Assembly: GCA_014728955.1 (NCBI GenBank)
Contig: WJKT01000023.1
Location: 1-22,099, forward strand
DNA: 22,099 nt
DNA from: Candidatus Peregrinibacteria bacterium
Lineage (GTDB): Bacteria; Patescibacteriota; Gracilibacteria; UBA1369; PNNO01
Reading direction: 5' to 3'
In this document: piece by piece, positions 1 through 7,067 of the stretch
How positions within the stretch are numbered: position 1 is the stretch's first letter
Layout of the letters: every line of letters starts with the position of its first letter
Notes under the pieces: generated by a model
What the model was told of the DNA's origin: nothing
Seen by the model: the letters and a program-made list of their open reading frames with translations, nothing else
Database searches by the model: none
Made by a program: the position numbers and the translations under genes

Positions 1-394
1 CTATAGTACCGGCTACGCTGCGTATAAGAATACCGGTTTCGTCTTCTTTTCGTTTTGTTTGTAGAGTTAGATGCGAGACTGATGCGATACTTGCAATAGC
101 TTCCCCTCTGAATCCCATTGTTGTTATGGTAGATAAATCTTCTTGTGACGCTATCTTGCTGGTAGCGTGCCGTTCCAATGCCAGTAAAGCATCGTTCGCG
201 TCCATACCGTGTCCATTGTCGGTAACGGTGATTTGTTCGTCTCCGGCTCCGACAACCTCCAAAGTAATATGTGTAGCATCTGCATCAAGCGAATTTTCCA
301 AAAGTTCTTTAACAACAGATGAAGGTCTTTCGACCACTTCACCTGCGGCAATCTGATTAACTAAATGTTCGGGGAGTAATTTAATTACAGACAT
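1..394 (-). CDS. mutL: DNA mismatch repair protein MutL, N-terminal part (runs off the window)
   Basis: MutL is the GHKL-family ATPase that couples MutS mismatch recognition to downstream excision. The 131 visible residues are the start of its ATPase domain. The ATP-binding motifs appear in order: the VKELLENSLDA helix with the catalytic Glu and Mg-binding Asn, then DNGHGM, then RHATSKI with a following GFRGEA ATP-lid motif. The start is the ATG at 392-394, just 3 nt after the mutS stop codon, so the two genes are surely co-transcribed and translationally coupled. The first residues (MSVIKLLPEHLVNQIAAGEVV) match the usual MutL N-terminus, which fixes the start. The C-terminal dimerisation and endonuclease region lies beyond base 1 and cannot be judged. 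Identification is firm. Confidence 0.96.
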   Translation of the reverse strand, partial: MSVIKLLPEHLVNQIAAGEVVERPSSVVKELLENSLDADATHITLEVVGAGDEQITVTDNGHGMDANDALLALERHATSKIASQEDLSTITTMGFRGEAIASIASVSHLTLQTKRKEDETGILIRSVAGTI

Positions 395-397
395 ATT

Positions 398-3010
398 CTA
401 CATGTTATTATGTTTTAATTCGTCCAGTTTTTTTAACGCTTCAAGAGGGGTGAGACTGTTTATATCAAGACTGTCAATCTCCTCTTTTAAAAGTTTTAGT
501 CCTTTTGTCTTTCTTTCAAATTCTTCGAGAAGGGCGGCATTCCCAAATAAGTCCAACTGGTCTTCTGATTTCTTGTTTTTTGGATTGTGTAGAGTTTTTT
601 TAATGCCTTGCTCGACCACTTCTTCTTCCAGATCACGTAAAATGCGTGTTGATTTTTCGATGACTTCTTCCGGTAAACCTGCTCTTTTTGCAACTTCAAT
701 TCCGTAACTTTTGTCTATTCCTTCTTTTTGCAATTTGTAGAGGAATATAACGCCATCTTCTTTTTCTTTAACTGCGATACTGTAATTTTGTGCATGCTTT
801 AAATCCTCTACTACGGAGATTAACTCATGATAGTGGGTGGCAAATAACGTTTTCGCTTTAATATGATTGTGAATATATTCGGTAATTGCCCAGGCGATAC
901 TTACGCCATCGTAGGTTGATGTTCCCCGTCCGATTTCATCTAGAATGATTAAGCTTTTTGAAGTTGCGTTATTTAAGATAAAAGCCGCTTCCTGCATTTC
1001 AACCATAAACGTACTTTGTCCTTTCACCAAATTATCCGATGCGCCAACACGTGTGAAAATTCTGTCCACCAATTCAATTGATGCTTTCTCGGCTGGCACA
1101 AAGCTCCCAATATGTGCCAGTAAAACAATTAATGCTGTTTGTCGTAATATTGTCGACTTTCCACCCATATTGGGCCCGGTAATAAGCAAAAGAAGGTTGT
1201 CCGGACGGGCAAGGGTAGTGTCATTTGGTATAAAATCAGAAGAGAATGACATATGTTCCACGACCGGGTGACGACCCTGTTTGATAGTAATGCCGTTATC
1301 CTCTGTTATGTGGGGTCGGCAATAATGATTATGCTTTGCGATAAATGCAAATGATCCAAGGACGTCAAGTGTAGCTATCGAAAAAGCGTTTTCTAAAATT
1401 TCTTTACTGTGTGAGACAACGGTTTCTCTAATATCTTGAAACAAATCATATTCGAGTTGAATAATTTTTTCTTCTGCACCGAGTATCTTTTCTTCGTATT
1501 CTTTAAGTTCGGGTGTAATATATCGTTCAGCATTCACCAGGGTTTGTTTGCGAATATATGTGTCGGGAACCAGCGAGAGATTTGCTTTGCTGACCTCTAT
1601 AAAATAGCCGAACACTTTGTTATATTTTACTTTTAACGATTGAATAGATGTTCGTTTTCGTTCTTGTTCTTGCAAATTTTTTATAAACGTCTTTCCATCA
1701 CGGCTTATTTTTTTCAATTCATCCAACTGCTTGTTATAGCCTTCATTGATAATGTTGCCATCTTTTAAACTTAAGGGTGCTTCGGGATTGATTGCTTTTT
1801 CGATAAGAGAGGTGAGAGACGAAAGATCGTCAAGAGTTGCATGTAGCTTTTGCAGTAAAGAAGACGTACATTTCTTAACGTGTTTTTTTAGCTGAGGGAT
1901 ATATGATAATGATTCTTGTAATGATAAGAGGTCACGTCCGTTCCCACTTCCCATACTTAGTTTTGCAATAAGGCGCTCTATATCGTGTATGTTTTCGAGT
2001 GTTGAACGAATTGAACGACGTAGCGATTGATCGTTATATAATTCATATACGGCTTCAAGTCGTTGATTGATTCCTTTTTTATCCAGTAACGGATGTGTTA
2101 TCCAAAACTTTATCATTCTTCCTCCCATTGGAGTTTGTGTTTTGTCGATGATTGAGATGAGAGATCCTTCTTTTTCTTGATCACGTAGTGTTTTGAGAAG
2201 TTCAAGGTTGCGCAATGTCGACTCATCGATTGGCATATATTGACTAGTCGAAAAATAGGTTACTTTCTTAATATGTGTAAGATCTCTTTTTTGCGTTTCC
2301 TTAAGGTACTCAAGCAGAGCGCCCGTTGCTTTAACTGCAAGTGGTTTATCGTTAAGGCCGAAACCGGCGAGTGATGTTACGTGAAATTGTGTTTTGATAA
2401 TCTCTTCCGAGTCCCGATAATGTTCAAACGGGAAAAAGCATATAGATTCAAAATAGTCTTGCAAATCCTTACCTTTGGCAGAATCGTACAGTGCGGGAGA
2501 AAGTATGCATTCCGAAGGATTAATCTTCGACAGCTCCGTGGTGAGTTCTGCATAATTTTCCAATGAAGTGGCGCCGCATTCACCAGTTGTGACATCTGCA
2601 TATGCTATGCCATATGCCCCTTCCTGGTGAGCAATGCTAACAAGATAATTGTTGGTTTTTGTATCGAGGAGCGCATCGTTGAATGTTGTTCCTGGAGTGA
2701 CAATACGAGTCACTTCACGTTTTACAATGCCGGGCAATTCGGGGTCGCTTACTTGCTCGCAAATAGCAACTTTTTTGCCATGCTTTGTGAGCTTTGCCAA
2801 ATAATTATCCGCGGCATGATGGGGTATGCCACACATGGGAATTTTATTTTCTCCTTTGTTACGCGAAGTCAAATTAATATCAAGAATTTTTGATGCAACA
2901 ATAGCATCATCACCAAACATTTCGTAAAAATCCCCCAGCCGAAAAAATAAAATACAGTCTTCGTGCTGACTTTTTATCTCCTTGTATTGTTTCATCATTG
3001 GCGTAGCCAT
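398..3010 (-). CDS. mutS: DNA mismatch repair ATPase MutS
   Basis: MutS finds base mismatches and small loops in DNA and recruits MutL. The 870-residue protein has the normal length and order. The mismatch-binding N-domain has the GDFYEMF motif, with the wedge Phe28 and partner Glu30. Connector, core lever and clamp domains follow. The ATPase domain has Walker A GPNMGGKST near residues 611-619 and Walker B LIILDEIGRGTST near 690. Near the C-terminus is a QLDLFG string, which fits the sliding-clamp binding pentapeptide consensus (seen in sequence; function inferred). The start ATG at 3008-3010 gives MATPMMKQY, the typical MutS opening, but has no Shine-Dalgarno upstream. mutL starts 3 nt after its stop. 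A small YqfO-like gene lies 63 nt upstream on the same strand. Confidence 0.98.
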   Translation of the reverse strand: MATPMMKQYKEIKSQHEDCILFFRLGDFYEMFGDDAIVASKILDINLTSRNKGENKIPMCGIPHHAADNYLAKLTKHGKKVAICEQVSDPELPGIVKREVTRIVTPGTTFNDALLDTKTNNYLVSIAHQEGAYGIAYADVTTGECGATSLENYAELTTELSKINPSECILSPALYDSAKGKDLQDYFESICFFPFEHYRDSEEIIKTQFHVTSLAGFGLNDKPLAVKATGALLEYLKETQKRDLTHIKKVTYFSTSQYMPIDESTLRNLELLKTLRDQEKEGSLISIIDKTQTPMGGRMIKFWITHPLLDKKGINQRLEAVYELYNDQSLRRSIRSTLENIHDIERLIAKLSMGSGNGRDLLSLQESLSYIPQLKKHVKKCTSSLLQKLHATLDDLSSLTSLIEKAINPEAPLSLKDGNIINEGYNKQLDELKKISRDGKTFIKNLQEQERKRTSIQSLKVKYNKVFGYFIEVSKANLSLVPDTYIRKQTLVNAERYITPELKEYEEKILGAEEKIIQLEYDLFQDIRETVVSHSKEILENAFSIATLDVLGSFAFIAKHNHYCRPHITEDNGITIKQGRHPVVEHMSFSSDFIPNDTTLARPDNLLLLITGPNMGGKSTILRQTALIVLLAHIGSFVPAEKASIELVDRIFTRVGASDNLVKGQSTFMVEMQEAAFILNNATSKSLIILDEIGRGTSTYDGVSIAWAITEYIHNHIKAKTLFATHYHELISVVEDLKHAQNYSIAVKEKEDGVIFLYKLQKEGIDKSYGIEVAKRAGLPEEVIEKSTRILRDLEEEVVEQGIKKTLHNPKNKKSEDQLDLFGNAALLEEFERKTKGLKLLKEEIDSLDINSLTPLEALKKLDELKHNNM

Positions 3011-3073
3011 ACCAAAAAACCATTAATAGCCTGAAAGGGACTAAACTATAACGAATTTCTTAAAATATGTCTA

Positions 3074-3397
3074 TTAGATGTTTAATAGGGGGTAAATATC
3101 TATTGCCGGCTCTTCATAAGGATGAGTTTTTTGTACCGCTTTCACGATAGATTGTACCTTGTTGGCAGGACAAATAGTTTCAATTTTTTCTTCTTCAACC
3201 GTTTCAAGTGTGTCTTGTTTTCCACGATATGGATTGCTTCCCTCTCGCGGTCTATAACGGCCTATCCCTGTGGTACTGAAAGAGCAGTAGTCATAATTCC
3301 CTATATGCCCTGCCCCGGCTTTACCGAGTGTTTGACGAATTGCTTCAGCATGTGTGACGGGAGTAAAAACGACAATTTTTGCATACTTGTACTGCAT
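3074..3397 (-). CDS. Small YqfO/NIF3-insert-like protein (CutA/PII-type fold)
   Basis: This 107-residue protein resembles the stand-alone version of the domain inserted in bacterial NIF3/YqfO proteins, which has a CutA- or PII-like ferredoxin fold. Support comes from the opening YKYAKIVVFTPVTHAEAIRQ, the central GNYDYCSFSTTGIGRYRP, and the C-terminal KTHPYEEPAIDIYPL, the most recognisable family signature. Full NIF3 proteins are 250-370 residues and carry metal-binding His/Asp residues in flanking domains. These are absent here, so this is only the insert-type module. The molecular role of the family is not established; trimeric PII-like sensors are one analogy. It starts 16 nt after the 3' CCA of tRNA-Thr and ends 63 nt before mutS. 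It has no Shine-Dalgarno, so tRNA processing may create its mRNA 5' end (inference). Confidence 0.85.
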   Translation of the reverse strand: MQYKYAKIVVFTPVTHAEAIRQTLGKAGAGHIGNYDYCSFSTTGIGRYRPREGSNPYRGKQDTLETVEEEKIETICPANKVQSIVKAVQKTHPYEEPAIDIYPLLNI

Positions 3398-3413
3398 AAA
3401 ACATCATGGTGAA

Positions 3414-3489
3414 TGGAGCCGACGATGGGATTTGAACCCACGACCTCTGCTTTACGAAAGCATTGCTCTACCAACTGAGCTACGTCGGC
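3414..3489 (-). tRNA. tRNA-Thr (anticodon CGU)
   Basis: Read on the minus strand this folds as a full cloverleaf. The acceptor stem is GCCGACG paired with CGTCGGC. The D-arm is GCTC..GAGC, the anticodon loop TTCGTAA gives anticodon CGU (codon ACG, Thr), and the T-arm contains GGGTTCAAATCCC. CCA is encoded at 3414-3416, preceded by a U discriminator. The sequence is close to E. coli tRNA-Thr(CGU) in acceptor and D-arm, which supports the threonine call. The A-G apposition at 27-43 is a minor irregularity. A perfect 9-bp inverted repeat abuts its 5' end. Confidence 0.95.
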
Positions 3490-3520
3490 GCAATGTGCCC
3501 ATGTAAATTACCACATTGCG
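3489..3520. repeat. Perfect 9-bp inverted repeat abutting the tRNA-Thr 5' end
   Basis: CGCAATGTG at 3489-3497 is exactly repeated in inverse as CACATTGCG at 3512-3520, with a 14-nt loop. The inner arm ends on the first base of the tRNA. In the pre-tRNA this would form a hairpin directly at the RNase P cleavage site. There is no T-tract, so it does not look like an intrinsic terminator. Its role is unknown. Confidence 0.7.
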
Positions 3521-3714
3521 ATTTGTCCGTCCATCTTATAGCAGGTTTTACGCAGAGACTTCATCCATGATTTAAATCGTTGCCATAGAGAACGTTTCTT
3601 GTAATTGGTTGGAAAAGGTTTTACAAACCATAAGCGTGGTTTTCTGCTTATTCTAATGTTCATGATATAAAGGGTTAGATGAAAATATATATAGGGTTGA
3701 GTAAAAAACCTCAT
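3508..3714 (-). CDS. Possible small basic protein (uncertain)
   Basis: This is an open frame of 68 codons between lexA and tRNA-Thr. The predicted peptide is rich in Arg, Lys and Trp (RISRKPRLW, RSLWQRFKSWMKSLRK) and could form an amphipathic basic helix. It has no recognisable domain. Neither the ATG at 3714 nor the internal ATG at 3663 has a Shine-Dalgarno, which is not informative here because most genes in the window lack one. The 3489-3520 inverted repeat overlaps its last codons. The 262-nt lexA-tRNA gap holds nothing else that I can support. It may be non-coding leader of the tRNA transcript. Confidence 0.25.
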   Translation of the reverse strand: MRFFTQPYIYFHLTLYIMNIRISRKPRLWFVKPFPTNYKKRSLWQRFKSWMKSLRKTCYKMDGQIAMW

Positions 3715-3751
3715 AGAATGTACTTTTTCTATTGTTGATATGCCGAAACCG

Positions 3752-4366
3752 TTATTTGTAGTACCGTAACAAGCCGGTTACTACACCCTGAATGGATAAC
3801 TCCTCTTCAGGATAAATATCGCTGTAGCTTGGATTTTCCGCTTTTAAGTAAGGGCCATTTTTGCCCACCATATAGCGCTTCACTGTATTTGCTCCATCTA
3901 CCAAGCCAACGACTATGTCACCATTTCGTGGCTGTTGTTTGGAATTAACTACCACAATGTCGTCTTCAAAAATTCCCGCATCAATCATACTTTCTCCTAC
4001 TACTTTAAGAAGGAAATATCCTTCTTGCTTTTGTGCGATATCCGGACCGACGTCGTACCATGAGTCGATATACTCTTCCGACATAACCGGTCCTCCAGCA
4101 GGAATAAAACCTAATAATGGAAGTTTAATGGTTTCAGACTCGAGTCTCTTTTTAACACTGTCGAGAATTTTAATACCCCGGGGTGTATCGTCCTTATCGA
4201 TATATCCTTTTTCTTCCAAAGCCTTGAGATGTTTGAGAATACTGTTATCCGAACTGAGATTAAAGTGTTCTCGCATTTCTCTGATTGTGGGAGAAGACCC
4301 GTGCTTAAGTTGATATTTTTCTATGTACTTAAGGACTGCTTCTTGTTTTGGTGTGAGTAGTTCCAT
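3752..4366 (-). CDS. lexA: SOS repressor LexA
   Basis: LexA represses the DNA-damage (SOS) regulon and is inactivated by RecA-stimulated self-cleavage. All parts are visible in the 204 residues. A winged-helix DNA-binding domain spans 1-68, with the recognition region SPTIREMREHF and SSDNSILKHLKALE. The self-cleavage site Ala90-Gly91 sits in FIPAGGP. The catalytic Ser126 is in VVGESM and the general-base Lys163 is in ANTVKRY. The length is standard. The start ATG at 4364-4366 lies about 20 nt from the predicted transcription start and has no Shine-Dalgarno. Two inverted repeats in the promoter (4377-4392 and 4399-4416) are the likely LexA operators, so the gene should repress itself. The upstream LemA-like gene ends at 4439 and is transcribed separately. 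No intrinsic terminator is visible after the stop. Confidence 0.97.
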   Translation of the reverse strand: MELLTPKQEAVLKYIEKYQLKHGSSPTIREMREHFNLSSDNSILKHLKALEEKGYIDKDDTPRGIKILDSVKKRLESETIKLPLLGFIPAGGPVMSEEYIDSWYDVGPDIAQKQEGYFLLKVVGESMIDAGIFEDDIVVVNSKQQPRNGDIVVGLVDGANTVKRYMVGKNGPYLKAENPSYSDIYPEEELSIQGVVTGLLRYYK

Positions 4367-4376
4367 ACAACAAAAG

Positions 4377-4392
4377 GTGAGTGTACGCTCAC
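4377..4392. promoter_or_regulatory. Putative LexA operator 2 (over the lexA start site)
   Basis: This 16-bp dyad has the form GTGAG-N6-CTCAC and covers the predicted lexA transcription start near 4386. The half-sites are identical to those of the neighbouring dyad at 4399-4416. The centres are 23 bp apart, about two helical turns, so two dimers could bind the same DNA face. Confidence 0.8.
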
Positions 4393-4421
4393 ATAGTAGG
4401 TGAGGAAAGACTCACCGTCAA
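4393..4421 (-). promoter_or_regulatory. lexA promoter
   Basis: On the minus strand, the -35 box TTGACG (4416-4421) and -10 box TACTAT (4393-4398) are separated by exactly 17 bp. The spacer is one whole LexA-type dyad. The predicted start near 4386 gives a leader of about 20 nt. The layout predicts tight repression by LexA occluding RNA polymerase. Confidence 0.85.
4399..4416. promoter_or_regulatory. Putative LexA operator 1 (between -35 and -10)
   Basis: This 18-bp dyad is GGTGAG-N6-CTCACC, with the core GTGAG-N6-CTCAC shared with the second site. It fills the promoter spacer. The sequence differs from the classical E. coli (CTGT-N8-ACAG) and Bacillus (GAAC-N4-GTTC) boxes, so it would define a lineage-specific SOS box if confirmed. 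Confidence 0.82.
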
Positions 4422-4438
4422 GACTTTTTTGAAAAAAA

Positions 4439-4981
4439 CTACTCAAACTCGAAAATTTTTTTCGTTGAATAGCGCATAATAAAGGCCGGAATGGCATTGT
4501 AAAATTTCTTTTTTGTTCTATTGTGATTCCGTACTTTGGCATTATATTCCTGTGCCATTTCTTCAATTGTATATTCAATATCTTTAAGTTGCTTCTTCAG
4601 TTCCAAAAAATTTGTATTTCTCCCCAATGGCTTGTTGTGAAGGGAAATATCCAAAAGCTTTTTTATATGTTTTGAAAGGTCATGCTCAATAATCATTTTG
4701 TTTGAACCCGGTTTGCTTGTTACGCCCGCTTTATGTCGTATAGCGATAGTTTTTTGAATAATCGATTTATCTTCTTGCCTCTGATCGCTTGTATTGCTGT
4801 GTAGACGAATTGTTTCGATGAGATTGGGGATCAGATCTTGTCGGTATTGCAACTTGTCGGCAAGGTTGTACCAACGCTTATTAATATCATCTCGTAATGT
4901 GCGTAGGTGTATAACCGATATGCTTCCCGAAAAGAGAAGCAAAATAACAACGCCAATGCCGATAAAGAGAGTATGTTCCAT
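4439..4981 (-). CDS. LemA-family membrane-anchored protein
   Basis: The 180 residues begin with one membrane segment (about 4-24, FIGIGVVILLLFSGSISVI), which fits a LemA N-terminal anchor with the rest outside. A long helical body follows with the family signatures: the RWYNLADKLQYRQDLIPNLIETI stretch near residues 36-58 and the C-terminal EYNAKVRNHNRTKKKFYNAIPAF with a terminal FEFE. LemA proteins form helical-bundle assemblies at membranes of unclear function. The central part is rich in Lys, Asn and His and poorly conserved. It lies 43 nt downstream of the PH-domain membrane protein and is probably the last gene of that transcript, ending just before the lexA promoter. Family assignment is good, function unknown. 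Confidence 0.82.
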   Translation of the reverse strand: MEHTLFIGIGVVILLLFSGSISVIHLRTLRDDINKRWYNLADKLQYRQDLIPNLIETIRLHSNTSDQRQEDKSIIQKTIAIRHKAGVTSKPGSNKMIIEHDLSKHIKKLLDISLHNKPLGRNTNFLELKKQLKDIEYTIEEMAQEYNAKVRNHNRTKKKFYNAIPAFIMRYSTKKIFEFE

Positions 4982-5024
4982 GTCTCAAGTGTACAATTTT
5001 TCCCTTACACTGACAATCTCTTGT

Positions 5025-5669
5025 TTATGTGTTGTTGGGTAACGGTGTAATATCGTTCACCATTGTTGCGGTATCTTCTTGTTTTCGTGCAACACCATGA
5101 GGATCTCGGCTGCGTCTTCTACCAATGCGTTCTTTAATATATTCTCGTTTCAATTTGTTTATCTTTCGAAAGTGATATCCCGGATTAGGGACAAAAACAA
5201 GTACTTTCGTGGTAGTTGTAGAAGAGAGTGTAATGATTAATTCACCATAATTGAAAAGGCGTTTTACAATACCGTGTTGCGATTTTTTGATGTCTTGGAT
5301 TTTTGGTAGATCAATGGCATCTTTTTCATCTCGCAAATAGAGAGATTTGTCGATTGTTACAATCCGGTAATTGGTGATAACGGTTATATCCAGATAATAT
5401 CGAATGAAGTGTAAGAAAAAGCGATGGATAAACAAGGTGAATAAACTGAGAAGCGAAAACGCTAAAAAGGTGGTAAAAAGTGAATCTTGTGCAAAAAAAG
5501 TGTAAATGCCTTTAAAGTGCATTGCGACAAACGTCAATACTGCTACAAAAACGATAAAGCTTATAAGGTCGCGAACCAGCACGATCCAATGTTTACGATA
5601 AAAGCATTGAACCACCTCGGACTCTAATTGCCCCTTGAAATGCCGATCTGTATTGTTTGTTTTGTTCAT
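5025..5669 (-). CDS. Membrane protein with bacterial PH (bPH2-type) domain
   Basis: The 214-residue protein starts with a short cytoplasmic segment (KGQLESEVVQCFYRKHW). Two membrane helices follow at about residues 29-50 and 65-88 (LISFIVFVAVLTFVAM; TFLAFSLLSLFTLF). After them comes a PH-like beta-rich region, with YYLDITVITNYRIVTIDKSL and AIDLPKIQDIKKSQHGIVKRLFNYGEL being typical of the bPH2/DUF304 type. The C-terminal tail is basic (KLKREYIKERIGRRRSRD) and probably cytoplasmic. The upstream 75-residue membrane gene overlaps its start by 4 nt (ATGA), indicating translational coupling. Bacterial PH domains of this type are common in small-genome bacteria, but their ligand is unknown. Confidence 0.78.
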   Translation of the reverse strand: MNKTNNTDRHFKGQLESEVVQCFYRKHWIVLVRDLISFIVFVAVLTFVAMHFKGIYTFFAQDSLFTTFLAFSLLSLFTLFIHRFFLHFIRYYLDITVITNYRIVTIDKSLYLRDEKDAIDLPKIQDIKKSQHGIVKRLFNYGELIITLSSTTTTKVLVFVPNPGYHFRKINKLKREYIKERIGRRRSRDPHGVARKQEDTATMVNDITPLPNNT

Positions 5670-5893
5670 AGGGTTATATAGAGCATAAAAAGTACTGATG
5701 ATATAGCGAAAAATAGTGAAAAAGCAGCATATAATCCAACAACATAGCGTAATCTGATAATGCCAAACAAAAGGGTATATTTTGATTCATCAAAACGATA
5801 TCGATTAATGTATCGATAAAGAATTTTAATACTCATAAGGCAAAAGCCGATTGAGATTATGCCGATAATTGTGGTAATCCACACGAGTGCCAT
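5666..5893 (-). CDS. Small integral membrane protein of unknown function
   Basis: The 75 residues contain two clear hydrophobic helices, at about 3-27 (LVWITTIIGIISIGFCLMSI) and 50-74 (VVGLYAAFSLFFAISSVLFML). They are joined by a charged loop with RYINRYRFDESKY. I recognise no family. Its stop overlaps the start of the PH-domain protein by 4 nt (ATGA). It also lies a short distance after a good promoter (5925-5952). Both facts support it as a real gene heading a three-gene membrane operon: small protein, PH-domain protein, LemA-like protein. Confidence 0.7.
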   Translation of the reverse strand: MALVWITTIIGIISIGFCLMSIKILYRYINRYRFDESKYTLLFGIIRLRYVVGLYAAFSLFFAISSVLFMLYITL

Positions 5894-5924
5894 GCTTGTG
5901 TGGTTAAAAAGCCCTAGTGCTTAT

Positions 5925-5952
5925 ATCATATAACGAAAAACCAAAAAGTCAA
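5925..5952 (-). promoter_or_regulatory. Promoter of the small-membrane-protein/PH/LemA operon
   Basis: On the minus strand, -35 TTGACT (5947-5952) and -10 TATGAT (5925-5930) are 16 bp apart. The predicted start near 5918 gives a leader of about 25 nt. The -35 box overlaps the murG stop codon, which separates this unit from the cell-wall genes upstream. Confidence 0.7.
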
Positions 5953-7067
5953 CATTTCTGTTCTTTGCTCAAGCATGAATCTCCTAAATAGTTATCGAGA
6001 ACATGGAGTATTTTTTCGGCACCTTTACTCTGCTTGCTTGGTTTTCGTTGTGATGGCGTGAACGAATCCCATGGCAGGATTTTGTTAATGGCTTTAATAA
6101 GATTCCTGTAGGTAAGTAATTCATCTTCAATCACGAGCGTGTCTTCGTGACTTTCTTGATAGGCGAAGGCGTTGAGCAACTGTTCTCCTCGACTGGCTTT
6201 TTTCCCTATTGGGATAAGTATTGCGGGAAGATCAAGCGCATCGATTTCAGCTAATGTATTAGCTCCCGATCGAGCGATAATGCCATCGGTTATAGCATAA
6301 AAATGCGGGAGGTTTTTGTCGACGTATTCATATGCTTTATATCGTGAACGATAGCTCTCCAATATCGGTAACGCTTCATGAAGTTTTCCTTTCCCGGTAA
6401 TGTGGATAATTTGGTAATGTTTGGCAAGTTCGTTGGCGGCAAGAGAAATTTCTTTATTAATGTGCTGAGCCCCCTGGCTTCCGCCCATAACAAGAATAGT
6501 GGGGATTTTCTTTGAGAATCCGGTAATTGTATATGCTTTTTCTTTATCACCGTTCAAAATTGTTTCTCTTACAGGGTTACCGGTAACAACTTTGTTTTTA
6601 TGGTGAGTAAAATATCGCTGACTTTCAAAGTGTGCCAGGCATAAAACGTTGGCTCGTTTTGCGCAAAGCCGATTTGCAAGCCCCGGGGTAATATCGGATT
6701 CGTGTAATATGGTGGGGATTTTTAACATTCGCGCTGCGATCATAACAGGAACACTAACATATCCTCCTTTACTGAAAACAGCGTGCGGCTTAAAACGTTT
6801 AAGTGCAATAAACGCTTGTATGATGCCGAAAGGTATTTTAAACATATCAATAATATTTTGTAGCGAGAAATAACGACGAAGTTTCCCGGTTGCCACCGAT
6901 GTAAACGGAATATTCATGGGTGGTATCATTCTGACTTCAGGGCCGTATTTGGATCCTAAATAAAGAATGCGTATGTCTGGATACTTTCGCCTAATTTTTT
7001 TTATGAGGGCGATATTCGGGATAATATGTCCGCCGGTGCCCCCGCCGGTGAAAACGATGCGTCTCAT
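5949..7067 (-). CDS. murG: UDP-GlcNAc:lipid I GlcNAc transferase MurG
   Basis: MurG adds GlcNAc to undecaprenyl-pyrophosphoryl-MurNAc-pentapeptide (lipid I) on the inner face of the membrane, making lipid II. The 372-residue protein has the GT28 two-domain layout. The N-terminal glycine-rich acceptor loop is GGGTGGH (8-14) with the following IIPNIAL. After it come FSKGGYVSVP and HESDITPGLANR, then GNPVR and GGSQGAQHIN opening the UDP-GlcNAc domain. Late motifs are ITGKG and ARSGANTLAEI, with Glu and Gln residues near KASRGEQLLNA. The glycine loop at residue 8 fixes the ATG at 7065-7067, so the 77-bp overlap with the end of ftsW is real. The C-terminal tail (PSQRKPSKQSKG and onward) is ordinary. 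It is probably transcribed with ftsW. Confidence 0.97.
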   Translation of the reverse strand: MRRIVFTGGGTGGHIIPNIALIKKIRRKYPDIRILYLGSKYGPEVRMIPPMNIPFTSVATGKLRRYFSLQNIIDMFKIPFGIIQAFIALKRFKPHAVFSKGGYVSVPVMIAARMLKIPTILHESDITPGLANRLCAKRANVLCLAHFESQRYFTHHKNKVVTGNPVRETILNGDKEKAYTITGFSKKIPTILVMGGSQGAQHINKEISLAANELAKHYQIIHITGKGKLHEALPILESYRSRYKAYEYVDKNLPHFYAITDGIIARSGANTLAEIDALDLPAILIPIGKKASRGEQLLNAFAYQESHEDTLVIEDELLTYRNLIKAINKILPWDSFTPSQRKPSKQSKGAEKILHVLDNYLGDSCLSKEQKC

